A DNA stretch of 64,000 bases, taken from assembly GCF_900207585.1 (NCBI RefSeq), contig NZ_OAOP01000008.1, positions 62,001 through 126,000 of the forward strand. Direction: 5' to 3'. This stretch comes from Bacillus oleivorans (GTDB lineage Bacteria; Bacillota; Bacilli; Bacillales; JC228). Shown here piece by piece: positions 6,720 to 16,690 of this stretch; the first letter of the stretch is position 1; every line of letters begins with the position of its first letter. The notes below the pieces were generated by a model. It had not been told where the DNA came from. It did not search any database and worked only from the letters and a program-made list of their open reading frames with translations. The position numbers and the translations under genes were made by a program.

Positions 6720-9700
6720 TTAAGTTGATCTCTTTAATTTTTCAAGGCTTTCTTCCAGCAGCTTTATTACCTTTTCCGTTTCACTTTCTTCTTTTAAGTC
6801 TTCTTCGCTATCTGAAACATATTGCAGAAACTGTTTCTCTCTATTCTTTTTCTTATGGTACCGTTTCATCGATCGAGTCGTACGATCAAATAAGCTATAA
6901 ACAACAGGGATAATGATAAGTGTTAAAAATGTACTAGAAATGAGCCCTCCGATTACCGTTATTCCCATAGGCTGGTTCAATTCGGTACCTTCACCAATTC
7001 CGATTGCCAGTGGAACAAGACCTAAAATGGTGGTAATCGCAGTCATCAGGATCGGACGTATTCGAACCTTAACAGATTCAACGATCGCCTCATAGGTATC
7101 TAATCCTAAAAGCTTCCTTTGATTGATGAAATCTACAATAACGATCGCATTGTTAACAACAATTCCTGCCAAAACAATAACCCCAATTATAACCGTAACA
7201 CTTATCGGCGTATTGGTTACAATCAATCCAAGGCTAACACCTATCACCATCAATGGCACCGTAAACATAATGACAAATGGAGTTTTCAATGATTCAAATT
7301 GAGCAGCCATCACTAAATAAACAAAAATTACTGCTAAAACTAGAGCTAAAGCCATGTCGAACATAGCATCCTCTAGAAGTTCCCGATCACCGGAGTATTC
7401 GATGGTGGTTTCATTTGGCAGGTTCAAGTCTAGAATCGTTTGATCGACTTCGCTTGAGAAATCACCTAAGTTTGTTTCAGTGGAGTATTTGACTGTAAAT
7501 TGCACTGCTAATTCTTGTTCAGCCCGTTGAATCGCAGACGGACCCTCACCTGTTGTTATTTCTGTAATTTGATCAAGTGTAACATAGGATCCAGCAGGTG
7601 TTCGAATCAATAATTTACCTAAAGCATTTATACTATTTCTCTCGGCCTCTGCATATTCAACAAAAACACCTGTGACTTCTCCATCTTCTTCTACAATCTG
7701 AGTGGCTTGAATCCCACGTGTTACGTTACTTACTACTGTTGCAACCTGAGCAGGCAGCAATCCATGAGATAAAGCTTGTTCCCGATCCACTTTAATTTGA
7801 ATTTCTTCTACTGTATCATCTAAATCTGTTGTTACATCTGTTACATGTTCCAGCTTTTCTACTGCATCTTCTATTTTCTGTACAGTATCAAATAGTCTGT
7901 CTTCTTGAGCATCTCTTACAATAAAACTTAATGTTTGAGGATTAGTCCCTGCTGCTGACTGAGTAAAGAATCTCACTTCAGCTGTATTATTTTCGGTTCG
8001 AGCTGTTTCTTCCGCTTCTGATCTAATCTCATCTATAAATTCTAATGTTGTTATTTTTCTTTCTGGCGCATCCTTCATTTTTACGTAAATTTCAGCACGA
8101 TTGGTTTCGACCGCTCCGCTAAAGGAAGTTTCCTGGGTAGTTCCAATCATACTTACGTAAATATCTACTGCTTCCTGCTGTTTTAGCTGTTCCTCCAATG
8201 CACTGACTACATTTTGCGTTTCAGCAAGGGATACTCCATTTTCAAGCTCTATATTCATGCTAAAATAGCCTTCATCCGTACTCGGTAAAAATTGAGTCCC
8301 AACTTTAGTTAGGCCAAAGACACTTCCTGCTAAAATAATTAAAGTAAGCAATAGAATAATAAAACGGTGGTGCAAGGACCAAATCACACTTTTTTCTATT
8401 CCTTTTATTAATAGTGACTGCTGCCGTTTTTCTTCATTGACCGCATTAGGTTTTTTTAACCACTTACTAGCAATCATTGGAACAACTGTTAGTGCGACCA
8501 AAAGTGAGCCTAGCAGGCTAAAAGAAATCGTTAATGCAAATTCTGTGAAAATCTCGCCAATAATCCCTGTAATAAAGACAACAGGTAAAAATACGACAAC
8601 CGTTGTTAAGGTAGAGGCTGTTATAGCCGATGCCATCTCTTTAGCTCCATCTAAAGCAGCTGTTTTTGGTGATTTCCCCATTCCTAAATGACGATTAATA
8701 TTTTCAATGACGACGATTGAATTATCGACCAGCATTCCAATCCCTAATGCAAGAGCACCCATCGTCATTATATTTAAAGTGAAATCAGCAAAATACATCA
8801 GCACAAATGTCAAAATCACTGAGTAAGGAATTGCAATTCCAATAATAATTGGGCTTTTGAGATTCCTCAAAAACAGGAACAAGACAAGCATGGCTAGTGC
8901 TCCGCCAATTAATAGGGAGTTTGTAATGTTCCCAATTGCCAATTGGATGTAATCTCCTTGGTCAAATAAAATATTAACTTCTAAATCTTTATACTGATCC
9001 CGTTCCAAGACGTCTTGAAGGGCCAGTTGAAATGCTGTAGATACATTGGCCGTATTCGCATCTGATTCCTGTAAGACGCTGATCAAAACAGCTGGCTGGC
9101 CATCAGCACGAGTAATTGCACTTTGATTTCTTGCCTTTTCCTCAATTGCAGCTACATCGCTTAATAGGATTTTCCCCCCGGTTACAGGGTTCGTCCTAAT
9201 CACTAAATTTGAAATATCAGTAACTGATTGCAGCTGGCTGATAATTCGGGTTGTCAGCTGCTGATCATTTGTAACAACTGGGTCACCGGGCAAAGAAATA
9301 TCATTCGCTCTTAACACAGAGACAATATCATCTTGCGTTAAGTTATATTCGCGCAATCTGTCTTGATTTAACGTTACGATAATATCATCTGTGGTCATTC
9401 CTGAAATACTTACATTGGCGACACCATTGACTCTTTCCAAATCTATTTTCAAATCATTGGCTAAACGATTAAGATCAGGATGCTTCCCCTCTTTCCCTTT
9501 TAGAGAAAATTGAATAATAGGGAACTGGGAAGGATCAAATTTCATAAATCTTGGCTCTGCTTCTTCAGGTAGAGACGTTTGATTGATTCTCATTATGACA
9601 TCATTCTGGACATCATCTATAGAAGTAGACCATGAAAATTCTAAAAGAATAAGGTTTGAGCCTTCTTGAGAGGTTGACTGTATCGATTGGATCCCTGGAA

Positions 9701-9920
9701 GTGTTGTCAGGCTTGATTCCAGCGGCTTTGTGACCTTTTCCAATACTTCCTGTGGTCCCGCTCCAGGATAATTAGCAACAACTACTGCAATTGGAGGATT
9801 TAAATCAGGGATTAGCTTAAGAGGGATTCTCAATACGGAAACCCCTCCTAAAATCAGGATTAAAAGCATCGTAACAAGTGTAAAGATGGGCCTATTAACA
9901 GAAAACTTGCTTATATTCAA
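6720..9920 (-). CDS. swrC: RND-family multidrug/surfactin exporter, SwrC type
   Basis: A 1066-residue inner-membrane exporter of the AcrB/RND superfamily, one of the few RND pumps usual in Bacillus. B. subtilis SwrC (YerP) gives self-resistance to surfactin and supports swarming. The protein begins with the family signature (NISKFSVNRPIFTLVTML). Two large extracytoplasmic loops are each followed by six transmembrane helices. TM4 has the proton-relay Asp in LGIGMLVDNSIVVIENI, and the second half ends with GIVVNNAIVIVDFINQ. The C-terminal 60 residues are charged and cytoplasmic. The start is TTG at 9920, seven bases after GGAGAGG; no ATG competes. No membrane-fusion protein or outer channel gene accompanies it, as expected for a monoderm. 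Confidence 0.9.
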   Translation of the reverse strand: MNISKFSVNRPIFTLVTMLLILILGGVSVLRIPLKLIPDLNPPIAVVVANYPGAGPQEVLEKVTKPLESSLTTLPGIQSIQSTSQEGSNLILLEFSWSTSIDDVQNDVIMRINQTSLPEEAEPRFMKFDPSQFPIIQFSLKGKEGKHPDLNRLANDLKIDLERVNGVANVSISGMTTDDIIVTLNQDRLREYNLTQDDIVSVLRANDISLPGDPVVTNDQQLTTRIISQLQSVTDISNLVIRTNPVTGGKILLSDVAAIEEKARNQSAITRADGQPAVLISVLQESDANTANVSTAFQLALQDVLERDQYKDLEVNILFDQGDYIQLAIGNITNSLLIGGALAMLVLFLFLRNLKSPIIIGIAIPYSVILTFVLMYFADFTLNIMTMGALALGIGMLVDNSIVVIENINRHLGMGKSPKTAALDGAKEMASAITASTLTTVVVFLPVVFITGIIGEIFTEFALTISFSLLGSLLVALTVVPMIASKWLKKPNAVNEEKRQQSLLIKGIEKSVIWSLHHRFIILLLTLIILAGSVFGLTKVGTQFLPSTDEGYFSMNIELENGVSLAETQNVVSALEEQLKQQEAVDIYVSMIGTTQETSFSGAVETNRAEIYVKMKDAPERKITTLEFIDEIRSEAEETARTENNTAEVRFFTQSAAGTNPQTLSFIVRDAQEDRLFDTVQKIEDAVEKLEHVTDVTTDLDDTVEEIQIKVDREQALSHGLLPAQVATVVSNVTRGIQATQIVEEDGEVTGVFVEYAEAERNSINALGKLLIRTPAGSYVTLDQITEITTGEGPSAIQRAEQELAVQFTVKYSTETNLGDFSSEVDQTILDLNLPNETTIEYSGDRELLEDAMFDMALALVLAVIFVYLVMAAQFESLKTPFVIMFTVPLMVIGVSLGLIVTNTPISVTVIIGVIVLAGIVVNNAIVIVDFINQRKLLGLDTYEAIVESVKVRIRPILMTAITTILGLVPLAIGIGEGTELNQPMGITVIGGLISSTFLTLIIIPVVYSLFDRTTRSMKRYHKKKNREKQFLQYVSDSEEDLKEESETEKVIKLLEESLEKLKRST

Positions 9921-10157
9921 GAAAAATCCTCTCCTAGTAGGTTTTTAATAAGGATGGAGAACGATAACTATGTATTTTTATATTGTTTTGCCAGAAATTT
10001 TACTACTCTTAAACTAGCTTTTACTATACCTTTGTCGACTTGCCCATTCAAGTAAAGAAAACTTGGCTAGCACCAGCCTTTGGGCTCCCTCGTACTTTAT
10101 TATTAAAAATTATCTGCTTTGAATTTACTTCTTGCTAAATTTTTTTACTTTAAAGTG

Positions 10158-10199
10158 TAAAAAGCCGACCCTTTATTTTTAACAAATTAGGGTCGGCCT
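10158..10199 (-). terminator. Intrinsic terminator of prfC
   Basis: On the minus strand GCCGACCCTAA..TTAAAAA..AGGGTCGGC is followed by TTTTT. It begins 11 bases after the prfC stop. Confidence 0.9.
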
Positions 10200-10209
10200 A
10201 AATTCCGAC

Positions 10210-11784
10210 TTAACTTCGATCTTCCATTGGCTGGTATAACGAAATGGCCGGATTTTTTTCTTGGAACCAGCGAAGAGCAAAATCATTTTCAAATAAAAAC
10301 ACAAAACGGCTGTATCGGTCTTTCACGAGCATACTTCTCTGACTCGATAGCTTTTCATCTACCTTATCTGCGTCTACCCATCTTGCAATCTTACTTCCCA
10401 TCGGTTCCATTAAGATATCCACATTATATTCATTCTTTAATCGGTGTTCAAAAACTTCAAATTGAAGCTGTCCAACGGCTCCCAAAATATACTCATCTGT
10501 TCTGGCTGTTTTAAATAACTGAATCGCTCCCTCTTGGACGAGCTGTTGCATGCCTTTATGGAAATGCTTTTGTTTCAGGGCATTCTTAGCGGTTACCTTT
10601 ACGAAAAGTTCTGGTGTAAATTGGGGCAGACGTTCAAATTCGAATGTATTTTTTCCACCAACTAACGTGTCTCCGATTTGGTAGGTTCCCGTATCATATA
10701 AGCCAATAATATCTCCTGCGACCGCTTCATTAACGGTTGTCCGGTCATCGGCAAGGAATTGAGTGGATTGAGAAAGTTTAATATTTTTCCCGGTCCTTGC
10801 AAGAGTGACTGACATACCACGTTCAAATTGGCCAGAGCAAATCCGTATAAAAGCAATCCGGTCACGATGCGCTGGATTCATATTTGCCTGAATTTTGAAG
10901 ATAAACCCTGAAAAATCTTGAGATAATGGATCAACTACACCTGATGTGGAATTTCTTCCCTTTGGCGGCGGCGCAAATTGAAGGTACGTTTCTAAGAAGG
11001 TTTGAACACCAAATAAATTAAGTGCACTCCCAAAAAAGACTGGTGTTAATTGGCCTTGATCAATGGCTTCTTTAGAAAAAGGGTTCCCCGCTTCATTTAG
11101 GAGCTCAATTTCTTCTAACGCTTGCTGGTAAACCGGTGATTCTTCAATTTCATGAGATTCCTGCAGCTGCCCATCTTCATTTAATGGAAGTTTTGTATAT
11201 TCTTTCGTTTTAAATAATTCGACTCGGCTGTGGTACCGATCATAGATTCCCATGAAATCCTGACCCATGCCGATTGGCCAGTTCATCGGATAAGACTGAA
11301 TTCCCAATACTTCTTCTAATTCAGATAAAAGTTCAAGCGGCGGTCTCCCTTGCCGGTCTAATTTATTAATAAAGGTAAAAATCGGGATTCCGCGCATCGA
11401 ACATACTTTAAATAGCTTTAATGTTTGTTCCTCAATCCCTTTAGCTGCATCAATGATCATGACAGCACTGTCTACCGCCATTAATGTCCGGTACGTGTCC
11501 TCACTAAAGTCTTGGTGCCCTGGCGTATCTAAAATATTCACTTTAATATCATTGTACTCAAATTGAAGAACACTCGAAGTTACTGAAATTCCTCTTTGTT
11601 TTTCAATTTCCATCCAGTCACTCGTTGCATATTTCCCTGTTTTCTTCGCTTTAACTGTTCCCGCTTCCCTAATGGCACCGCCGAATAATAACAGCTTTTC
11701 TGTTAACGTGGTTTTTCCGGCATCCGGGTGGGATATAATGGCAAAGGTTCTTCTCGAAAGAACCTCTTCCTGTAATTTTTTCAT
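10210..11784 (-). CDS. prfC: Peptide chain release factor 3
   Basis: A 524-residue translational GTPase that recycles RF1/RF2 from the ribosome after peptide release. G1 is [15 protein letters not shown] (residues 18-32), switch I contains [13 protein letters not shown]3 is [14 protein letters not shown], and G4 is INKLDRQGR. The long insert before the beta-barrel domain and the C-terminal domain ([13 protein letters not shown]-like region, seen as [16 protein letters not shown]) are characteristic of RF3 and distinguish it from EF-G and TetM. The length is normal. It starts at an ATG after GAAGGGAAG. It is monocistronic with its own terminator. Confidence 0.96.
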   Translation of the reverse strand: MKKLQEEVLSRRTFAIISHPDAGKTTLTEKLLLFGGAIREAGTVKAKKTGKYATSDWMEIEKQRGISVTSSVLQFEYNDIKVNILDTPGHQDFSEDTYRTLMAVDSAVMIIDAAKGIEEQTLKLFKVCSMRGIPIFTFINKLDRQGRPPLELLSELEEVLGIQSYPMNWPIGMGQDFMGIYDRYHSRVELFKTKEYTKLPLNEDGQLQESHEIEESPVYQQALEEIELLNEAGNPFSKEAIDQGQLTPVFFGSALNLFGVQTFLETYLQFAPPPKGRNSTSGVVDPLSQDFSGFIFKIQANMNPAHRDRIAFIRICSGQFERGMSVTLARTGKNIKLSQSTQFLADDRTTVNEAVAGDIIGLYDTGTYQIGDTLVGGKNTFEFERLPQFTPELFVKVTAKNALKQKHFHKGMQQLVQEGAIQLFKTARTDEYILGAVGQLQFEVFEHRLKNEYNVDILMEPMGSKIARWVDADKVDEKLSSQRSMLVKDRYSRFVFLFENDFALRWFQEKNPAISLYQPMEDRS

Positions 11785-12028
11785 GTATGTTTCTTCCCTT
11801 CTTGAACTATAGAAAACTTAGCAATACCTTGCCGAAAGGCGCAGACATTGCTTAAGTGAAAATCATTCTAAAAAACACTAGGATGCAAGTCGAAAATAGA
11901 TCTTTTAGCCGAATTCAGTTCGACACCCATCCTTTTTTACAGACCATATCTATACTACCATCTATAGAGAAACAATGCTTTAATAGTTTGAAAAAAAATT
12001 TATTTTCACTGAAACTCCGAATGAAAAG

Positions 12029-12268
12029 CTACATCTCCCTAGTCCATTGGTAGATTCGTCTAGCCAGTAATTCAACATTTTCTTGAGAGAAATTTGAATG
12101 GAGAGTCTCTAAAAGATTCTGCTTAAGGTCTTCCAATGAATCCTCATACTGAACGATTCCCGACCAGGCTAATTCTGGAACGGCTGCCAGGAAAAAATAC
12201 TCCTTTTTATTTTCATATAAAAAAATTTTATATTCCTTTTCTTCTATCATGGTTTTTCTTATTTTCAT
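12029..12268 (-). CDS. YueH-like small protein
   Basis: A 79-residue soluble protein beginning KIRKTMIEEKEYKIFLYENKKE and continuing with AAVPELAWSG and a C-terminal helix ending ARRIYQWTREM. This layout resembles the B. subtilis YueH family as I recall it. Function is unknown. The ATG follows AAAGGAAC at a good distance. It is divergent from the nucleoside transporter gene across a 130-bp gap. Confidence 0.7.
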   Translation of the reverse strand: MKIRKTMIEEKEYKIFLYENKKEYFFLAAVPELAWSGIVQYEDSLEDLKQNLLETLHSNFSQENVELLARRIYQWTREM

Positions 12269-12398
12269 ATAAAGTTCCTTTCAGATTTAATGATTCCTGA
12301 ACTTTTCGTTATATAATCCTTTCGCATGGACACCATAAGATTACCAAGAAATCAAAGAAATTGCACAAAAAATAATCGTCTATAGGAAGGAAGATTTT

Positions 12399-13610
12399 AT
12401 GCAATACATATGGGGAATCTTTGGTATCGTGATTCTATTATTGATTGCGTTTTTATTTTCCAGCGCGAAAACGAAAATTAAGCTTCGGACCGTCTTAGGG
12501 GGATTGCTTTTACAAATTTTAATTGCCTTCTCTGTATTAAAATGGGAATGGGGCAGGATGGCCTTTAATTGGCTGACAAATCGTGTGAATGAAATCGTTG
12601 ATGCAGCGGCAGACGGGATTGCATTCTTATTTGGACCGCTCTTGCCTGAAAATGGCGTAATCTTTGCATTTCAAGTCCTTCCTGTCGTTATTTTTTTCTC
12701 TGCCTTAATATCTGTTTTATATTACATAAAGGTCATGCAGATATTTATCAAATTTATTGGCGGCGGTCTCGCTAAGCTGTTAGGTACCAGAAAAGCCGAG
12801 TCCATGTCGGCAGCTGCCAATATTTTTGTGGGACAAACAGAGGCACCCCTAGTCGTCAGGCCATTCTTAAATCATATGACCGCTTCTGAATTATTTGCAG
12901 TTATGACAGGAGGACTTGCTTCTGTTGCCGGTTCAACACTAATCGGCTACTCCTTATTAGGTGTTCCGTTAGAATATTTGCTTGCAGCCAGTTTTATGGC
13001 AGCTCCAGCTGGATTAATCATGGCCAAAATATTTGTGCCTGAAACAGAAAGCCGAGAAGAACCAAATGAATATGAAATGGAAATAGATAAAGATTCGGTT
13101 AATGTGATCGATGCTGCAGCAAGAGGAGCAAGCGTTGGCTTACAGCTTGCACTCAACATTGGGGCAATGCTGCTTGCATTTATAGGTTTAATAGCGGTTA
13201 TTAATTATTTCTTAGGGAATATCGGAGAACTCTTTGGATTTGAAGGATTAACGTTAGAACTGATTTTGGGCTACATTTTTTCGCCGATTGCATTTGTAAT
13301 AGGTGTTCCTTGGAATGAAGCGGTCGCAGCCGGAAACTATATCGGCCAAAAACTGATATTAAATGAATTTGTAGCCTACTCTAATTTCGCGCCTGAAATC
13401 CCTAACCTATCATCGAAGGCAGTTGCCGTTATTAGCTTCGCCTTATGCGGATTTGCCAATATTTCATCACTTGCCATTATTTTAGGCGGATTAGGAAGTT
13501 TAGCTCCTAACCGCAGGGATGATCTGGCAAGAATGGGGGTCAGGTCCATTATTGCCGGAAGTTTGGCGTCCCTGCTTAGCGGGGCAATAGCCGGTATGTT
13601 TGTACCATAA
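12399..13610 (+). CDS. Concentrative nucleoside transporter (NupC family)
   Basis: A 403-residue multi-pass permease of the CNT family that imports nucleosides with sodium or protons. N-terminal membrane helices are followed by the re-entrant, substrate-binding core with GQTEAPLVVRPFLNHMTASE and GGLASVAGSTLIGY. Near the C-terminus is the second core motif, ISFALCGFANISSLAI, which supplies the family's NE/GFAN nucleoside contacts. The length is typical (about 400). AGGAAGGAAG lies 7-9 bases before the ATG. No catabolic gene is next to it, so substrate preference (pyrimidine versus purine nucleosides) cannot be inferred from context. Confidence 0.92.
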   Translation: MQYIWGIFGIVILLLIAFLFSSAKTKIKLRTVLGGLLLQILIAFSVLKWEWGRMAFNWLTNRVNEIVDAAADGIAFLFGPLLPENGVIFAFQVLPVVIFFSALISVLYYIKVMQIFIKFIGGGLAKLLGTRKAESMSAAANIFVGQTEAPLVVRPFLNHMTASELFAVMTGGLASVAGSTLIGYSLLGVPLEYLLAASFMAAPAGLIMAKIFVPETESREEPNEYEMEIDKDSVNVIDAAARGASVGLQLALNIGAMLLAFIGLIAVINYFLGNIGELFGFEGLTLELILGYIFSPIAFVIGVPWNEAVAAGNYIGQKLILNEFVAYSNFAPEIPNLSSKAVAVISFALCGFANISSLAIILGGLGSLAPNRRDDLARMGVRSIIAGSLASLLSGAIAGMFVP

Positions 13611-13745
13611 AATGCTTTTTACAGCTTTCAAAGGACAAGGGATTCCATTTCGCTTCCACAAAAACAGGGCAAATCACATTCATTTCTTGGTTATTCACCA
13701 ATATCTATACATTTTTGACAAAAATTAGCTATATTTTTTTTACAT

Positions 13746-13780
13746 ATCGTAATTGCGATTATTGTGAAATCCTCTAAAAT
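13746..13780 (+). promoter_or_regulatory. Putative promoter with overlapping near-palindrome
   Basis: TTGCGA at 13753-13758 and TAAAAT at 13775-13780, 16 bases apart, form a sigma-A-like promoter for the HTH gene. The near-palindrome ATCGTAATTGCGAT (13746-13759, 12 of 14 positions symmetric) covers the -35. This would fit autorepression by the HTH protein, which is inference. Confidence 0.45.
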
Positions 13781-13801
13781 AGAGTACAAGGAGGTTTCAT
13801 A

Positions 13802-14041
13802 ATGTCCGTACGAATTAAAGTCACCTTAGATGAAGCACTCAAAATGCGTGGTAATATGAAGCAAAAGGAGCTTATCGAGCTAATTAAGCAAAAAACGGGA
13901 GAGAATGTCCGTGCTGCGAGTGTCAGTGAGCTCAAAAATAATCAAAGAACCTCTCTAAATACAAGATTATTATCCTTAATTGCTCAAGCTCTTGAGATAC
14001 AAGACATTCGTGAACTGCTAACTATCGAATGGGATTCATAA
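13802..14041 (+). CDS. Small Cro/C1-type helix-turn-helix regulator
   Basis: A 79-residue stand-alone DNA-binding protein. Residues 4-75 cover one HTH of the Cro/C1 (Xre) class: MKQKELIELIKQKTG, a recognition-helix region RAASVSELKNNQR, then LNTRLLSLIAQALEI and the closing strand DIRELLTIEWDS. Proteins of this size usually bind as dimers. A consensus AAGGAGG stands 6-8 bases before the ATG. A near-palindrome overlaps the -35 of its putative promoter. Two terminators in a row follow, so it is monocistronic. Targets are unknown. It lies beside an IS remnant but its codon use looks like its neighbours. Confidence 0.85.
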   Translation: MSVRIKVTLDEALKMRGNMKQKELIELIKQKTGENVRAASVSELKNNQRTSLNTRLLSLIAQALEIQDIRELLTIEWDS

Positions 14042-14050
14042 AGCTTCATT

Positions 14051-14080
14051 AAAAGCTCGAGTACATAATGGCGAGCTTTT
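14051..14080 (+). terminator. Terminator 1 of the HTH gene
   Basis: AAAAGCTCG (14051-14059) pairs with CGAGCTTTT (14072-14080), ten bases past the stop codon. Confidence 0.75.
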
Positions 14081-14083
14081 CAG

Positions 14084-14120
14084 ATTGTCGAGAAAGGGTA
14101 TTTTTCTCGGCAATTTTTTA
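14084..14120 (+). terminator. Terminator 2 of the HTH gene
   Basis: ATTGTCGAGAAA pairs with TTTCTCGGCAAT and is followed by TTTTTTATTTTT. It is the stronger of two tandem terminators. Confidence 0.85.
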
Positions 14121-14164
14121 TTTTTGTCTAAATCTAAATTACCAAATTTTTTATTAATGGATTG

Positions 14165-14345
14165 TCTCTACTAACCGGCCTGTTGCTTTCCGCTCCGGGC
14201 ACTCGCTTTCCGCGGGGAGGTCCGAGAGCCTCCTCGGCGCTTTGGCGCCTGCAGGGTCTCCCGTGACCTCTCTATCCCACTTTCCACTGCTACAATATAG
14301 ATTTTAATAAGGAGTGGAAATGAGTCGAGTGCCCTCCGCTCCAAT
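14165..14345. repeat. GC-rich dispersed repeat at the 3' end of an IS1182-type remnant
   Basis: A locally GC-rich block beginning TTGCTTTCCGCTCCGGGCAC, with internal palindromes AGCCTCCTCGGCGC and TTTGGCGCCTGCAGGGTCTC, and closing AGTCGAGTGCCCTCCGCTCC. GGGCACTCG near its left end is complementary to CGAGTGCCC near its right end. Sequences of this kind are familiar as dispersed repeats in Bacillus genomes. Here it touches the 3' end of a transposase remnant, so it is probably the element's terminal non-coding region. About 45 bases near 14280-14325 interrupt the symmetry. Confidence 0.7.
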
Positions 14346-14360
14346 CAACAGGGATGAAAA

Positions 14361-15165
14361 TCAACCTAAAGTATTGCAACAAACTTTTTCTAATCTTGCT
14401 AGGTGTGTTGCAATCTTTTTTATATTTTTTTTGGCAGGCTGCAGTAAGGAGAACCTGTTCACTTGCATTCTTTAATCCCCGTAACCGGCAGTAGCGAAGC
14501 CCATGCAGTTCTTTCGAATCCGCAAAGCTTCGCTCTACTTTTTCTTTTCTAAATTTATAAAGCATTTTCCCTGATTTAGAAAGCCGATTTTGCCAAACCT
14601 TCTCTTTAGATTCTTCCCAAACATGCCTGGTAATCACTTTTTGTTTATTCTTTAGGAGTGGGCAAGTGGAGCACTTTTTGGGGTCTGATTTATATTCGCG
14701 GTATCCCTCTCTTGTTCTTGTGCTGTAAAGTAGTTCTTGTCCATTAGGACATATATAAAGGTTTCTTTCTTTATCATATTTAAATTTCCATTTTGGAAAT
14801 AGTCCTTTAGTGGGTTGATATCTTCTGTGTGAAATAACGCCAAAGATATTTCTGTTATCTAATCCTTTACAAATTGGAGCTGTCAAGTAACCAGAATCAA
14901 GTGCAACAGCTTCTACATCGAAACCAAATCTTTCGACCTGTCGGTCTAATCTGGAGAGGTAAGAAACAGAATCATGGACATTTCCAGGAGTAAAAAATGC
15001 ATCAGTTATGATATTAAACTTCATATCAGTTGTACGGTGGTCTAGGTAACAAAACATTTCCTGTTTGTTTTCCCGAGACATAAAACCGCATTCTGGATCA
15101 GTGGTACTTCTACGAATCTCCTTTGTTTCCTTCACCTCCTCTTTTTCCTTTAAGGGCTTTTTTAT
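14361..15165 (-). pseudogene. IS1182-family transposase, truncated and frameshifted
   Basis: The minus-strand frame from about 15165 reads KKPLKEKEEVKETKEIRRST, then the DDE-transposase core (STTDPECGFMSR; YNIIT-like FNIITDAFFTPGNVHDS; ALDSGYLTAPICKG; ERSFADSKELHGLRYCR). The N-terminal half, normally well over 100 residues, is absent; the frame meets a stop upstream. Near the C-terminus a run of eight A (minus strand, around 14430) shifts the frame. Removing the shift restores NIKKIATHLARLEK and a stop at 14361-14363, the expected family ending. As it stands the frame runs on to 14290 with an unrelated tail. A few residues after CPLL also seem to be missing compared with family members I recall. 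It is inactive. Confidence 0.88.
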
Positions 15166-15232
15166 TTTATCAACGAATTAATGCCGTTTATCAATATATT
15201 TATTTCGTACCGTTTAAATAAGCACTTTCCTT

Positions 15233-16690
15233 CTATTCTTTACTGACTCCCTGAATGGCTTTAATTGTTGCTTGATAGACACATTTGCCAATGCCTTTTC
15301 CCAAATCCGTAATAGGACCTGCGTATTGAAAATACCTTCCCTTTTGAGTCGCAGCCAACAATATACTATCAGTAGCAGTTCCAGTAGCAATTGTATGGGA
15401 AAGAGCATCCTTGACGCCTAAGTCTGCCAAAACCTTTGCCTTAGCTTCAGTTGCCGTAACAACTCCTTGAAGAAAAGCTTCCTCTGAAAGATGCCCATTA
15501 ACAAAAATCATAATATTAATCGTCCCAGGCTGAAGCGTACGGCTATAGCGGAAGCTCTGCGAGACATCGACTGCCCCGCCAATTCCTGCCGTAACTACAA
15601 CAAAAAGAGATGTATCCCCGTCTCTATATTCTTTTACCACACCAGTTGATAGCGGGATCGCTGTCATCATTGCGACAGTATCCGAAACCCGGAACCCTTC
15701 TTTCTGAATGTATTGTTTCATTTCGGCGGAACTATCTTCACAATTATAATCCATCTCTACATGGCGGTTGATAAAAGTTGAAAACCAGCCAATCCCTGAA
15801 TTAACGACAGAAGAGGATATGGTTTTTAAAGAAAAGGGAGACTGAAAAACGATATGCTTTGGCTGGATAGAAAGAGTCTCAGTTGTAATGATCTCTGCGT
15901 CTTCCTCTTTGTTACCTGCAGGCATCATTGCCAGTTGTGGCCGAGGTACATTCGGATGAGGCTGTCTCCTGACATCTGTATGGTATACTCGCTGCACACT
16001 CTCCTCTGTTAATACCTCCCATGGAGAACCAATCGAAACAATTGTTCCCTGATCCATTAAAATAAGCCTGTCACAATATAGACTAGCCAGATTTAAATCA
16101 TGGAATACAGAGACAACTGTCATCTGCTTCTCTTTCGTCCACAGTTTTAATAAATCCATGAGTCCTTTTTGATGAGATAAATCTAAATGATTCGTAGGTT
16201 CATCAAGAAGGAAAATCTCTGGCTCCTGTGCTAAAGCTTGTGCCAGAAATACTCGCTGTTTTTCTCCGCCGCTTAAAGACAGCACATCCTCATTCTGATA
16301 GTGGGTTAAATTAGTATGAGCCAATGCTTCCAACACCGCTTGTTCATCCGTTTCTGACCATTGTTTAAACAATCCTTTTTGATAAGGATACCGTCCAAAG
16401 GACACCGTCTCCTTTACAGTAAATGAAAACGAAGATTCGGTACTTTGAGGAAGCACTGCCAGTATTTTCGCAAGTTCAGCCGGTTTGAATGCAGGCAGTG
16501 GCATGTCTTTAATAATAATTTCCCCTGCAGTTATCTGAAGCGCCCCGCTAACCAGCTTAAGCAGTGTTGTTTTTCCGCTTCCGTTTGGTCCTAATATACC
16601 GATAAACTCTCCCTTATGAACCGAAAAGCTGACATCAGAAACAATTATTTTGTTTTCGTATCCTCCAGATACTTTACGAACCTTTAACAT
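15233..16690 (-). CDS. btuD: Cobalamin ABC transporter ATPase fused to a CbiZ-like domain
   Basis: A 485-residue protein. Residues 1-255 are an ABC ATPase of the FepC/BtuD type: Walker A GPNGSGKT (34-41), Q82, signature LSGGEKQR (139-146), Walker B LLDEPTNHLD (161-170). Residues from about 275 match adenosylcobinamide amidohydrolase (CbiZ), with MMTAIPLSTGV, GDTSLFVVVTAGIGGAVDVS and GTATDSILLA. CbiZ removes the aminopropanol side chain of imported cobinamides so that they can be salvaged. B. subtilis YvrA has the same fusion. It overlaps btuC by 17 bases and ends the btuFCD operon, which is preceded by a cobalamin riboswitch. Import and remodelling of corrinoids are thus physically linked. 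Confidence 0.9.
   Translation of the reverse strand: MLKVRKVSGGYENKIIVSDVSFSVHKGEFIGILGPNGSGKTTLLKLVSGALQITAGEIIIKDMPLPAFKPAELAKILAVLPQSTESSFSFTVKETVSFGRYPYQKGLFKQWSETDEQAVLEALAHTNLTHYQNEDVLSLSGGEKQRVFLAQALAQEPEIFLLDEPTNHLDLSHQKGLMDLLKLWTKEKQMTVVSVFHDLNLASLYCDRLILMDQGTIVSIGSPWEVLTEESVQRVYHTDVRRQPHPNVPRPQLAMMPAGNKEEDAEIITTETLSIQPKHIVFQSPFSLKTISSSVVNSGIGWFSTFINRHVEMDYNCEDSSAEMKQYIQKEGFRVSDTVAMMTAIPLSTGVVKEYRDGDTSLFVVVTAGIGGAVDVSQSFRYSRTLQPGTINIMIFVNGHLSEEAFLQGVVTATEAKAKVLADLGVKDALSHTIATGTATDSILLAATQKGRYFQYAGPITDLGKGIGKCVYQATIKAIQGVSKE

Noticed and set aside
6720-9920. Acriflavine-resistance operon with a membrane-fusion partner
   Set aside because: No adaptor gene is adjacent; the monoderm-type SwrC assignment explains the gene alone.
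14290-14360. C-terminal extension of the transposase frame
   Set aside because: It arises from the poly-A frameshift and runs into the GC-rich repeat; the restored frame ends at 14361.
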